A stretch of DNA of 64,000 nucleotides from Planococcus glaciei (GTDB taxonomy: Bacteria; Bacillota; Bacilli; Bacillales_A; Planococcaceae), in contig NZ_FNDC01000006.1 in NCBI RefSeq assembly GCF_900099655.1, positions 1,947-65,946 of the forward strand, given 5' to 3'. A program made the position numbers and the translations under genes. Positions 42,003 through 50,479 of the stretch are shown here, one piece after another. The notes below the pieces were generated by a model. That model was not told the origin of the DNA, did not search any database, and saw nothing but the letters and a program-made list of their open reading frames with translations. Position 1 is the stretch's first letter. Each line of letters begins with the position of its first letter.

Positions 42003-42059
42003 ATGAAAAAACTTCAACAACGAAAAATTCTAATCAAGGAATCGCTGGAAGGCGACTAG
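42003..42059 (+). CDS. Second small upstream frame, 18 residues
   Basis: MKKLQQRKILIKESLEGD, with AAAGGAG 9 bp before the ATG (another in-frame ATG is two codons upstream but too close). It lies after the attenuator and 36 bp before the transporter gene. It is highly basic with an acidic end. It may couple translation into the transporter cistron or be a second sensing peptide. Confidence 0.45.
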   Translation: MKKLQQRKILIKESLEGD

Positions 42060-42095
42060 CAGACACGTAAAGCAGAAAGAAGAAAGAAGGCGTAA

Positions 42096-43835
42096 ATGAT
42101 GTTTAGTGTTTTATGGAAATTAAGATGGTTTTTTAAAGAAAACTGGCTGCGCTACACCGTAGCTGTAGGCTTATTGATGATTGCGAACGTCATTGAAATT
42201 GTGCCGCCTTGGCTAATTGGCATCGCAATCGATTCAATTGCCCAGCAAGAACTGACTAGCCAGTTATTATGGCAATACATTCTTGTGCTGGTGGTGTCAT
42301 TAGTGCTGGCCTACTTAATCAATTTTGTCTGGCAATATCAGCTGTTTGGCGGGGCATACGTCATTGAACGCCAGCTCCGTTCCAGCTTGATGGGGCAATT
42401 TTTGAAAATGACTCCGACATTTTATGAAAAAAACCGGACCGGCGATTTAATGGCGCGGGCAACGAATGATTTGCGGGCCATTTCCGAGACGGCCGGTTTC
42501 GGGATTTTGACAATGGTCGACTCCACTTTGTACATGGCAACGATCATTGTCGCAATGGGCTTTTTGGTGTCATGGGAATTAACGTTTTTTGCACTCATCC
42601 CATTGCCGATCCTCGCGATTGTCGTTCAAATACTCGGCAAAAAAATCCATGTCCGCTATACGGCAGCACAGGATGCTTTTGGTGGGATGAACGACAGTGT
42701 GCTTGAATCTGTGGGTGGTGTACGGGTCATCCGTGCCTACGTGCAAGAGCGGGCATCTGAAAAAGAATTCTCGGATATGACCAATGATGTGTATGAAAAA
42801 AACATGGCCGTTGAGCGCATTGATGCCTTGTTTATGCCGGTCACAAAAGTCCTGACTACCATCAGCTATATGATCGGTTTGGGCTACGGGGCAGTGCTCG
42901 TTGCAGAGGGCACCATGTCGCTCGGCGATTTGGTCGCCTTTAACGTGTACTTGGGAATGATTGTCTGGCCGATGTTTGCCATCGGTGAAATGATCAATAT
43001 CCTGCAGCGAGGCAATGCGTCGGTAGACCGGGTAAACGAAACACTCGATTACCAGGAAGACGTGAAAGACCCGGCCACTCCGGAGTTCATTGAAAAACCA
43101 AGCCATATCGGCTTCCGGGACTTCAGTTTCACGTATCCGCAATCGAGTTCGATCAACCTGCAAGGCATCAATCTCTCGATGAACAGCGGCCAAACGCTGG
43201 GCATTGTCGGAAAGACCGGAAGCGGGAAGACGACCTTCGTGAAGCAATTATTGAGAGAGTATCCGCTCGGCGAAGGGTCTGTCATGATGAATGGCGTCGA
43301 ATTGAGCGATTTGACAAAAGATCAGCTGCGCAGTTGGATCGGCTATGTGCCGCAGGACCACGTGCTGTTTTCCCGTACGATCCGGGCCAATATTTTATTT
43401 GGAAAATCGGATGCAACCGAAGAGGACATCCAAGAAGCCATTCGGCTTTCCCATTTCGAAAAAGATCTGGAGATGCTGCCGAATGGCCTGGAAACCTTGG
43501 TAGGGGAAAAAGGCGTCGCTTTATCCGGTGGCCAGAAACAGCGGATTTCCATTGCACGGGCATTGATCAAAAACCCGGAAATACTGATTCTGGATGATTC
43601 GCTTTCTGCCGTGGATGCGAAAACAGAAGCGAAGATTATTGAGAATATCCAGGCAGAACGCTCCGGGAAAACGACGATTATTACAACTCACCGCCTATCG
43701 GCAGTTCAGCATGCCGATTGGATTGTTGTACTGGATGACGGAAAAGTCATCGAAGAAGGAACACATGAAGACTTGCTGAAAACAAAAGGTTGGTATAGTG
43801 AACAATTCCTCCGCCAGCAGATTGAGGAGGTGTAA
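42096..43835 (+). CDS. bmrC: Multidrug ABC half-transporter, BmrC (YheI)-like
   Basis: A 579-residue type IV ABC exporter subunit: six membrane helices (about 15-310) then a nucleotide-binding domain with Walker A GKTGSGKTT, the signature LSGGQKQRIS and Walker B ILILDDSLSAVD. The Asp in place of the usual catalytic Glu (LDDSLS) marks the degenerate site of BmrC-type heterodimers; the partner carries the Glu. It should export drugs as a heterodimer with the next gene product. Translation of the leader upstream probably controls expression. Confidence 0.92.
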   Translation: MMFSVLWKLRWFFKENWLRYTVAVGLLMIANVIEIVPPWLIGIAIDSIAQQELTSQLLWQYILVLVVSLVLAYLINFVWQYQLFGGAYVIERQLRSSLMGQFLKMTPTFYEKNRTGDLMARATNDLRAISETAGFGILTMVDSTLYMATIIVAMGFLVSWELTFFALIPLPILAIVVQILGKKIHVRYTAAQDAFGGMNDSVLESVGGVRVIRAYVQERASEKEFSDMTNDVYEKNMAVERIDALFMPVTKVLTTISYMIGLGYGAVLVAEGTMSLGDLVAFNVYLGMIVWPMFAIGEMINILQRGNASVDRVNETLDYQEDVKDPATPEFIEKPSHIGFRDFSFTYPQSSSINLQGINLSMNSGQTLGIVGKTGSGKTTFVKQLLREYPLGEGSVMMNGVELSDLTKDQLRSWIGYVPQDHVLFSRTIRANILFGKSDATEEDIQEAIRLSHFEKDLEMLPNGLETLVGEKGVALSGGQKQRISIARALIKNPEILILDDSLSAVDAKTEAKIIENIQAERSGKTTIITTHRLSAVQHADWIVVLDDGKVIEEGTHEDLLKTKGWYSEQFLRQQIEEV

Positions 43836-43837
43836 GC

Positions 43838-45592
43838 ATGGGGACAGGAAAACGTTTGCTCCAATACGCCATGCATTTTAAAGGAATTTTAATCGGGGGT
43901 TTGCTGCTTTTAGCCATTACGGTAGCGGCTGACTTGGCGGCGCCGCTTGTGGCCAAGGAAATTATCGACAACCACATCGCACCGGTCGGCGGCACGCTCA
44001 ACTTTGAGCCGATTGCCTACTTGTTGGCTGTTTATCTGGGGCTCGGGATCGTCGCAGCGGTATTCCGCTTTCTCGAGTATTTATACTTGCAGAAAGGGGC
44101 CAACCGCATCATCCAGAAAATGCGCAATGATGTCTACAGGCATGTACAGACATTGCCAATCCGTTATTTTGACAGCTTGCCTGCCGGAAAGGTAGTCTCC
44201 CGCATTACAAACGATACGGAAGCAATCCGGGAATTGTTTGTAACGGTGCTGTCGCAATTCGCTACCAGCTTTATGTATATGGGCGGCATTTACGTCGCCA
44301 TGTTTTATCTGGATTGGAAACTGGCGGCGATGATGCTGGTGCTGGTTCCGCTCCTATACGGCTGGATGCTGTTGTACCGGAAGTTTGCGGCTAAATACAA
44401 CCACGTTGTCCGAGAAAAATTGAGCGACATGAACGCCATGATCAACGAGTCGATTCAGGGGATGACGATCATCCAGGCCTTCCGCCGCGAGAAGCAGATG
44501 AAAGAAGAATTTGAAGAAATGAACAACAAGCATTACAAATTCCAGCAGAAACTGCTCATTTTGGAAGCGACTGCTTCCTACAATATGGTTGGCGTACTGC
44601 GCTCCTTGGTTTTTGTATTGTTTATCTGGTATTTCGGCACCAATGCCATTACGGCAAACTCAGCAGTGACAGTAGGCGTCCTTTACGCCTTCGTGGATTA
44701 CATCATCCGTTTGTTCAATCCGATCAGCGGCATCGTCAACCAGTTTGCCAAGCTTGAACAGGCGCTTGTAGCAGCGGAACGCGTTTTCCGTTTGCTTGAC
44801 CGGGAAGGCGAAGCGGTCAGCGACGAAAACATTGCCCGATACCGCGGCAATGTCCGGGTGGAAAATGTCTGGTTCGCTTATAAAGACGAAGAGTATGTCC
44901 TGAAGGATATTTCGTTCGAAGCAAAGCAAGGGGAAACGGTTGCGTTGGTCGGCCATACGGGATCCGGCAAAAGTTCCATCATGAATTTGCTGTTCCGCTT
45001 CTATGATGCGACTAAAGGGGCCATAACCATTGATGGGCAGGACATTACGAAAATGTCCCGCCAGGCTGTCCGAGAGCATATGGGAATTGTCCTGCAGGAT
45101 CCGTACTTGTTCACAGGGACGATCGAGTCGAACGTGTCGCTTGGAGACAAGCGGATCACCCGCAAAATGGTGGAAGATGCGCTTGCTGCTGTTGGCGGTG
45201 AGCGGGTGCTGAAACATTTACCGGGCGGCATTGACGAACCGGTAGTGGAAAAAGGCAGCACCCTTTCTTCCGGCCAGCGGCAATTGGTTTCATTTGCCCG
45301 CGCACTGGCTTTCGATCCGGCCATCCTCATTCTGGATGAAGCCACTTCGAACATCGATACGGAGACGGAAGAAATCATTCAGCATGCAATGGAAGTGCTG
45401 AAAAAAGGCCGCACTACCTTCATCATTGCCCATCGGTTGTCGACGATCAAGAACGCAGACCGCATTCTTGTTCTTGACCGCGGCTCCATAGTAGAATCAG
45501 GTTCTCACGACGAGCTGATGAAACTAGGCGGCCAGTACTATCAGATGTATCAAATCCAATCTGGAATGTCCTCTACCCAGCACGTCGGGTAA
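43838..45592 (+). CDS. bmrD: Multidrug ABC half-transporter, BmrD (YheH)-like
   Basis: A 584-residue partner of the upstream half-transporter, starting 2 bp after its stop codon with GAGGAGGTG as ribosome site. Membrane domain about 15-310, Walker A GHTGSGKSS, signature LSSGQRQLVS and Walker B ILILDEATSNID with the catalytic Glu intact. It provides the active ATPase site of the heterodimer. Substrates cannot be read from sequence; the B. subtilis pair exports several drugs and responds to translation inhibitors. Confidence 0.92.
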   Translation: MGTGKRLLQYAMHFKGILIGGLLLLAITVAADLAAPLVAKEIIDNHIAPVGGTLNFEPIAYLLAVYLGLGIVAAVFRFLEYLYLQKGANRIIQKMRNDVYRHVQTLPIRYFDSLPAGKVVSRITNDTEAIRELFVTVLSQFATSFMYMGGIYVAMFYLDWKLAAMMLVLVPLLYGWMLLYRKFAAKYNHVVREKLSDMNAMINESIQGMTIIQAFRREKQMKEEFEEMNNKHYKFQQKLLILEATASYNMVGVLRSLVFVLFIWYFGTNAITANSAVTVGVLYAFVDYIIRLFNPISGIVNQFAKLEQALVAAERVFRLLDREGEAVSDENIARYRGNVRVENVWFAYKDEEYVLKDISFEAKQGETVALVGHTGSGKSSIMNLLFRFYDATKGAITIDGQDITKMSRQAVREHMGIVLQDPYLFTGTIESNVSLGDKRITRKMVEDALAAVGGERVLKHLPGGIDEPVVEKGSTLSSGQRQLVSFARALAFDPAILILDEATSNIDTETEEIIQHAMEVLKKGRTTFIIAHRLSTIKNADRILVLDRGSIVESGSHDELMKLGGQYYQMYQIQSGMSSTQHVG

Positions 45593-45613
45593 AAGGGGCA
45601 TTCCCTTTTTTTG
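45591..45613 (+). terminator. Terminator after bmrD
   Basis: Short hairpin AAAAGGG-GCATT-CCCTTTT continuing into T7. Confidence 0.7.
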
Positions 45614-45661
45614 TCGCCGAAAATGCTATTGCTGTTAAAATCATTGAACCTTACATATAAT

Positions 45662-45692
45662 AAAAAGCACCGGAAACTTTCCGGCGCTTTAA
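45662..45692 (-). terminator. Terminator after yheE
   Basis: Hairpin AAGCGCCGGAAA with near-inverse, followed on the minus strand by TTTTTATT. It overlaps the stop codon. Confidence 0.85.
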
Positions 45693-45892
45693 TCGTATAC
45701 ATGGTAGAGCATCAGCTCGTGGATCATTGTTTTAATCGCTTCTTCGTCTTCAGGTGCTTTGGAAAGCCAGACGATGCGGCCATCGGGATGATACTCGCCT
45801 GCAATTCGTTCGTTTTTATAGAAAAAGGATATATTCCAGCCAGGCAGCTGGGAGTTTTCAAACATTGGTTTAAATTTAAAATGCTGCAGCAT
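45689..45892 (-). CDS. yheE: YheE (DUF5342)-like small protein
   Basis: A 67-residue soluble protein, MLQHFKFKPMFENSQLPGW through IHELMLYHVYD. It matches the small YheE family of Bacillales, of unknown function, and its place beside yheB agrees with the B. subtilis order. AAGGAGG precedes the ATG by 8 bp. The pattern RIAGEYHPDGRIVWL suggests a compact beta-rich fold. Confidence 0.82.
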   Translation of the reverse strand: MLQHFKFKPMFENSQLPGWNISFFYKNERIAGEYHPDGRIVWLSKAPEDEEAIKTMIHELMLYHVYD

Positions 45893-45965
45893 ACAAATCC
45901 TCCTTTGGTTCTTTCTTCAGTATAAAGGGATTTTATGTGAATGACAAAGAAGAAAAAAGAAATGA

Positions 45966-47123
45966 GTGAAGATCGTGAGTATTCTATTGACCATTGTTTT
46001 AATGGCAGTCATTGGTGCTTTAATCGGCGGCATTACCAACTTTATCGCCATCAAGATGCTGTTCCGGCCGTATAAAGCCGTTTATATTGGCAAATGGCGC
46101 CTTCCTTTTACACCCGGCTTAATCCCGAAACGCCGCGACGAGTTATCGACGCAGCTAGGGCGCACCATCGTTCAGCACTTGCTGACGCCGGAAACATTCA
46201 AGAAGCGTTTCTTCAATGAAGAAATGCGCAGCAAATTAGAGGCTTGGATGTACCGGGAACTGAAGACGCATGTTTTTGAGTCGCAGCGTTCACTTAATGG
46301 CTGGCTGGAAATTGCCGGACAACAGAATCTGGATGTACGGATCGAATCAAAGCTGGATGAACTGGTGGACCGGCAAGCGTTGTCGCTGCGCGCTTATATT
46401 GAAGGCAAAACCATCGGTGAACTGCTTCCGGAAAACTGGAAAGAAGAAACAGAACAAAAGATGATTCATGCCGTGAAATACGGCATTGACCAAGGGTCGG
46501 ATTATTTTGCTTCGATTGAAGGGCGCCAAACCGTCAAAAACTTCTTCGATGAATTCCTGGAGTCGCGCGGACGTTTCGGCCATATGCTGCACTCCCTGCT
46601 TGGCGAATCCAAACCGATTGTTGACCGCATCCAACCGGAAATCATCAAATTCTTAAATTCCCCAAGAACGTTTGAATTGGCCATTACGCTGGCATACGGA
46701 GAATGGGAAAAACTTCAGGACCGCAGAGCGGATGACTTGCTGAAGGAATTTGATTTTGAGCCGGCAGTAGGCGCCGTTAAACAATATGTGCGTGAAATTG
46801 CCAATATCGACGGCCGTTTGGACCGGACACTTGCAGAGACTTGGCCGACAGGGTTAGAATGGACAAGTGCCAATATTATCCCGCTTGTCACGGATTTTGT
46901 TTTTGAACAAGGGGAAGTGAAATTGGAAGATACGCTTCATAAGATTGATATCCAAGGCATGGTGAAAGAGCAAGTGGACTCATTGCCGCTGAGCCGCCTG
47001 GAAGAATTGGTTCTGGGAATTTCACAACGAGAATTGAAGATGATTACGGCACTGGGCTTTTTCCTTGGTGGATTTATTGGGATTTTCCAAGGAATTATCA
47101 GCATCGTGCTAAATAACGCGTAG
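45966..47123 (+). CDS. yheB: DUF445 family protein YheB
   Basis: A 385-residue protein with a membrane helix at each end: an N-terminal segment followed by the conserved GGITNFIAIKMLFRPYKA and FTPGLIPKRRDELS, and a C-terminal LGFFLGGFIGIFQGIISIVL. The large middle section is helical and soluble. The family's function is not established. The start is uncertain: GTG 45966 and GTG 45975 are both in frame, with only weak ribosome sites. yheA follows 12 bp later. Confidence 0.88.
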   Translation: MKIVSILLTIVLMAVIGALIGGITNFIAIKMLFRPYKAVYIGKWRLPFTPGLIPKRRDELSTQLGRTIVQHLLTPETFKKRFFNEEMRSKLEAWMYRELKTHVFESQRSLNGWLEIAGQQNLDVRIESKLDELVDRQALSLRAYIEGKTIGELLPENWKEETEQKMIHAVKYGIDQGSDYFASIEGRQTVKNFFDEFLESRGRFGHMLHSLLGESKPIVDRIQPEIIKFLNSPRTFELAITLAYGEWEKLQDRRADDLLKEFDFEPAVGAVKQYVREIANIDGRLDRTLAETWPTGLEWTSANIIPLVTDFVFEQGEVKLEDTLHKIDIQGMVKEQVDSLPLSRLEELVLGISQRELKMITALGFFLGGFIGIFQGIISIVLNNA

Positions 47124-47135
47124 AGGAGAATGATC

Positions 47136-47483
47136 ATGGCAGTTAATATTTACGATGACATCAACAAATTAGAAAGCACGTTCCGCAGCACCGAGGAATT
47201 CGGCAAATTGAAGCAAGCGGTGGAAGCTGTCACAGCAGACAGCGATTCCAGCCAATTGTTCAAGAACTTCCGCGACCTTCAAATTACGCTTCAGCAAAAA
47301 CAAGCGCAAGGCGAAGAAATCACTGAAGAAGAAATGGTCAGTGCACAAGCGACAGCGCAGGCTGCACAAGCTGATCCGAAAATTTTAGCTATGCTTGAAG
47401 CTGAAATGGGCTTGAGCCAAATCATTGATGAAGTAAACCGCGTATTAATCAAACCGGTTCAATCGCTTTACGAATCAATGTAA
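47136..47483 (+). CDS. yheA: YlbF/YmcA family protein YheA
   Basis: A 115-residue soluble all-helical protein (B. subtilis YheA about 117). It begins MAVNIYDDINKLESTFRST and is rich in Ala, Gln and Glu. It belongs to the YlbF/YmcA family, some members of which form a complex affecting RNA processing and development; YheA itself is less studied. ATG 47136 is chosen because GAGGAG lies 7 bp upstream. Operon with yheB. Confidence 0.88.
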   Translation: MAVNIYDDINKLESTFRSTEEFGKLKQAVEAVTADSDSSQLFKNFRDLQITLQQKQAQGEEITEEEMVSAQATAQAAQADPKILAMLEAEMGLSQIIDEVNRVLIKPVQSLYESM

Positions 47484-47531
47484 TTGGATTAAAATAAAGG
47501 ATTTTCACAAGAAGACACCGAATACGTAGAG

Positions 47532-47549
47532 TGAATGACTATTCATTTT
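47532..47549. promoter_or_regulatory. FadR box before yhaR
   Basis: TGAATGACTATTCATTTT matches the B. subtilis FadR (YsiA) operator TGAATGAnTAnTCATTCA except for the last two bases. It is 20 bp upstream of the yhaR start. Binding would repress this crotonase gene until long-chain acyl-CoA accumulates. Confidence 0.75.
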
Positions 47550-47569
47550 ACGAAAGGGTGTCTTTTTGT

Positions 47570-48349
47570 ATGTATGAAACAATCGAATTGACGAAGCAAG
47601 GACGAATCGGCTATTTAAAACTGAACCGGCCGCAAGCGATGAACGCCATGAGCGGAAAAATGATGAAAGAACTGGCCGACTGTTTTGAGTCGCTGCTTGC
47701 TGACAGTACGCTGCAAGTATTGATCATCCACGGAGAAGGCAGAGCTTTCTCAGCGGGAGGAGACATCAAAGAAATGATGGACCCGGAAAACCCGATGGAC
47801 ATCGACTTGGTTATGAAAGATATCTCACGTCTTGCGAAATCGCTTTACACATTGCCGCAAATTACTGTGGCTGCCATACACGGGGCATCAGCCGGGCTTG
47901 GCTTCAGTATGGCATTGGCTTGCGACCACATCATTGCAGAAGAAAACAGCAAACTGGCGATGAACTTTATCGGCATTGGCCTTGTACCAGATGGCGGCGG
48001 CCATTTCTTCATGAAAGAGCGCGTTGGCGTGCCGAAAGCGAAGCAATTGATCTGGTCCGGCCAAATCCTGAAAGCGCATGATTCGCTTGCCAAGGGCTTG
48101 ATCGATGAAGTGACAGCTGAAGGCTTGGCGCTGGAACACGCGGAAACGTATGCAGAACAAGCACTCCAGTCTCCGGTGAAAGCGCGTCTCGCGTCCAAAC
48201 ACATTTTGCATCAATTGAAAGTCAGCGAATTGGAGCAAGTGCTCGAAATGGAAGCGGCTGCCCAATCGGCGATGCGCAAAAGCGCGGACCACCTGGAAGG
48301 CATCCAGGCTTTTGTTGAAAAACGCAAACCGGAATTCCACGGGAAATAA
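47570..48349 (+). CDS. yhaR: Enoyl-CoA hydratase/isomerase family protein, YhaR-like
   Basis: A 259-residue crotonase-fold enzyme. Oxyanion-hole motif SAGGDIKEMMD, then HGASAGLGFSMALACDH and the NFIGIGLVPDGGGHFFMKERVG helix. As in the paralogue at 26756, one catalytic position is Asp/Gly (PDGGG), and the two C-termini are alike (DHLEG-FKEKRKPDF against DHLEGIQAFVEKRKPEF). ATG 47570 is chosen because GAAAGGGTG lies upstream; longer starts run through the FadR box. Probably FadR-controlled beta-oxidation or isomerase function. Confidence 0.9.
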   Translation: MYETIELTKQGRIGYLKLNRPQAMNAMSGKMMKELADCFESLLADSTLQVLIIHGEGRAFSAGGDIKEMMDPENPMDIDLVMKDISRLAKSLYTLPQITVAAIHGASAGLGFSMALACDHIIAEENSKLAMNFIGIGLVPDGGGHFFMKERVGVPKAKQLIWSGQILKAHDSLAKGLIDEVTAEGLALEHAETYAEQALQSPVKARLASKHILHQLKVSELEQVLEMEAAAQSAMRKSADHLEGIQAFVEKRKPEFHGK

Positions 48350-48352
48350 GAA

Positions 48353-48378
48353 AAAGCATGGCGTTTGCCATGCTTTTT
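48353..48378. terminator. Terminator, left copy of a 26-bp direct repeat
   Basis: Hairpin AAAGCATGGC-GTTT-GCCATGCTTT. The 26 bp recur exactly at 49237-49262. It serves yhaR. Confidence 0.9.
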
Positions 48379-49236
48379 GCTTGTAGATAAAAGAATATTT
48401 ATGAATGCTATATAAGTTGAACTAATGATCTATATTTGCCGATATTCCGCAAACCAGCTGCGAAGTTATTGGTCGAAGCTTGCGAGAGCAATAGCTTTGC
48501 GACGAGCTTGCGCAGGAGCATATGTTTTTAGCCGCGGGCTCGCGTTCAAGCCTCCTCAGTCGCGACGCTCCTTGCGGGGTCTCGACCGTCTCGCTTTCCC
48601 GCAGGCAAGACATTAGCCGAAGCCTGCGAGGCTAGGTCTTTGCGACGAAGCGCATAGCGCTACAGGAGCAGTAGGGTTTTCTTCGCTGTTTTGCGCCATA
48701 TCTAAGTGTGCAGCTATTAAAAAGATAGATAACTATTGATTTCTTCTATAAAAAAATTCTCTAGCGCAGCGATGCAACGCTCTTCCATGTTTCGAAGCTA
48801 GCGAAGCGATGCAGAAACAGGAGCAGGGGTTTTCCGCCGGCTTCCACTCCGGATCCTGAACATGAAGATTATCAAAAGGCGTCGCTTTTCCTCTTGAGCT
48901 GTCTGTTTAAGATTCACTCGGATGACCATTCACTATCGGATCGAAGAGAGACGCCCAACTGGTTCGGCCACGGAGACTCCTGTGGGACAGCGAAAGCTGA
49001 AGACCCCGCAGGCAAGACATTGGCCGAAATCAGTGAGGCCATGTCTTTGCGACGAAGCTAGCGCAGCGATGCAACGCTCTTTCATGTTTCGAAGCTAGCG
49101 AAGCGATGCAGAAACAGGAGCAGCGGGTTTTCAAAGCGGCGAGGAGGCTGAAGCTGAGCCCATGGAAAGCGAAGTGGCCGAACCGGTTGGTTTTATGCCT
49201 TTCTATTCATTTCATTTATACTTTGTCTACAGTTTG
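48379..49236. mobile_element. Noncoding MITE-like element B, 858 bp, composite
   Basis: No gene found. Left end GCTTGTAGATAAA; right end inverted AACTGTAGACAAA. It is bounded by exact 26-bp terminator copies. The left part (about 48421-48690) is similar to the reverse complement of the right part of element C (63590-63800); the right part (48968-49198) is similar to element A. A 66-bp internal direct repeat (48761-48826 and 49058-49123, nearly identical) suggests a composite or rearranged copy. Confidence 0.75.
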
Positions 49237-49262
49237 AAAGCATGGCGTTTGCCATGCTTTTT
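49237..49262. terminator. Terminator, right copy of a 26-bp direct repeat
   Basis: Exact copy of 48353-48378, now serving the minus-strand yhzD-like gene. Confidence 0.9.
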
Positions 49263-49268
49263 TGTGTG

Positions 49269-49454
49269 TTAAGAATGGAACAATAACAGTTTGCCGGCCG
49301 GGGAAGCGAGTCTGTGTGTCTGGTTGACGAGTTCTTTTTCTTCCAGGAGGGCACGGCCTTTTTCTTTTGCCTGTTCGTCGTTTTCAGCTGTGAAAGTTTC
49401 TTCTGTGATCAGTTTGCCAGTTTGTTCGTATGCAGTCAGTTTATACGTTCTCAT
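49269..49454 (-). CDS. yhzD: YhzD-like small protein
   Basis: A 61-residue soluble protein (MRTYKLTAYEQTGKLITEET through HRLASPAGKLLLFHS) that matches the small YhzD family of Bacillales as I remember it. Function unknown. AGGAGCTG precedes the ATG; a FadR-like box begins 17 bp upstream of the start. Confidence 0.75.
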   Translation of the reverse strand: MRTYKLTAYEQTGKLITEETFTAENDEQAKEKGRALLEEKELVNQTHRLASPAGKLLLFHS

Positions 49455-49470
49455 GAGGAACAGCTCCTTC

Positions 49471-49488
49471 TGAATGGTTATTCATTTT
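49471..49488. promoter_or_regulatory. Second FadR-like box
   Basis: TGAATGGTTATTCATTTT, one core mismatch from the FadR operator, between divergent yhzD and yhaQ. It is nearly the same sequence as the box before yhaR. Confidence 0.6.
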
Positions 49489-49579
49489 AAGTATAGCCGG
49501 TTTTGCTGAAAAAGTCCTCCGATTTTGAAACATTTCGACAGTTGCTTCGTATAGTAAAGTATGGAAAGGAGGAAGGACA

Positions 49580-50479
49580 ATGAGTTTGATAGTAGAACAT
49601 GCCACAAAGAAATTCGGCGATTTCACTGCAGTCGATGATGTGTCTCTGACAGTGGAGCAAGGCCAGATGCACGGGTTTTTAGGAGCCAATGGCGCCGGCA
49701 AAACGACGACTTTTCGGATGATTCTGGGGTTATTGAACCCGACTGCGGGAATCATCCGCTGGAATGGAAAACCGATTACATATGCGGAAAGTCCGGAAAT
49801 CGGCTATTTGCCCGAAGAGCGGGGGCTTTATCCGAAGATGCAGGTGGAGGAGCAGTTAATTTATTTGGCTCAATTGCGCAGCATGCCAAAAGCGGATGCG
49901 AAAAAGGAAGTCCGAAAATGGCTGGAGCGCTTTGAAGTGCCGCATTATGCTTCCAAGAAAGTGGAGGAATTGTCGAAAGGGAACCAGCAAAAAATCCAGC
50001 TGATTGCTTCGTTGTTGCATCAGCCTTCTTTGCTCATACTGGATGAGCCTTTTTCAGGGTTGGATCCGGTGAATGTGGAGATGCTGAAAAGTGCGATACT
50101 GGATTTCCAGAAAGAAGGGGCAACGATTGTGTTTTCGAGCCACCGTCTGGATCATGTGGAGGAACTGTGTGACAACATGAGCATTTTGGACCGCGGAAAA
50201 ATTGTCGTCGGCGGATCGATCCGCCAAGTAAAGCGTTCATTCGGCAAACAGAATGTCCGGATTAAAATGGATCAGGACCTCTCGATTTTACATAATATAG
50301 CGGGCGTAGAGAACTTCACCAAAACGCATGACGGGGCTTTGTTCCAAATTACAGACGAAACGGTGGCCCAACGCTTGCTGGAGGAATCGATGAAGCTTGG
50401 CGCTCTCCGCCACTTTGCAATTGAAGAACCTTCTTTGGAGGAAATATTCATAGCGAAGGTGGGAAAAGCTTATGCATAG
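49580..50479 (+). CDS. yhaQ: ABC transporter ATP-binding protein YhaQ (NatA-like)
   Basis: A 299-residue cytosolic ATPase: Walker A GANGAGKTT, signature LSKGNQQKIQL, Walker B LLILDEPFSGLDP, H-loop SSHRLDH, and a C-terminal extension typical of NatA-type exporters. It partners with the permease that overlaps its end by 8 bp. The family exports sodium or other small compounds. GGAAAGGAGGAAGGAC precedes the ATG. Confidence 0.92.
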   Translation: MSLIVEHATKKFGDFTAVDDVSLTVEQGQMHGFLGANGAGKTTTFRMILGLLNPTAGIIRWNGKPITYAESPEIGYLPEERGLYPKMQVEEQLIYLAQLRSMPKADAKKEVRKWLERFEVPHYASKKVEELSKGNQQKIQLIASLLHQPSLLILDEPFSGLDPVNVEMLKSAILDFQKEGATIVFSSHRLDHVEELCDNMSILDRGKIVVGGSIRQVKRSFGKQNVRIKMDQDLSILHNIAGVENFTKTHDGALFQITDETVAQRLLEESMKLGALRHFAIEEPSLEEIFIAKVGKAYA

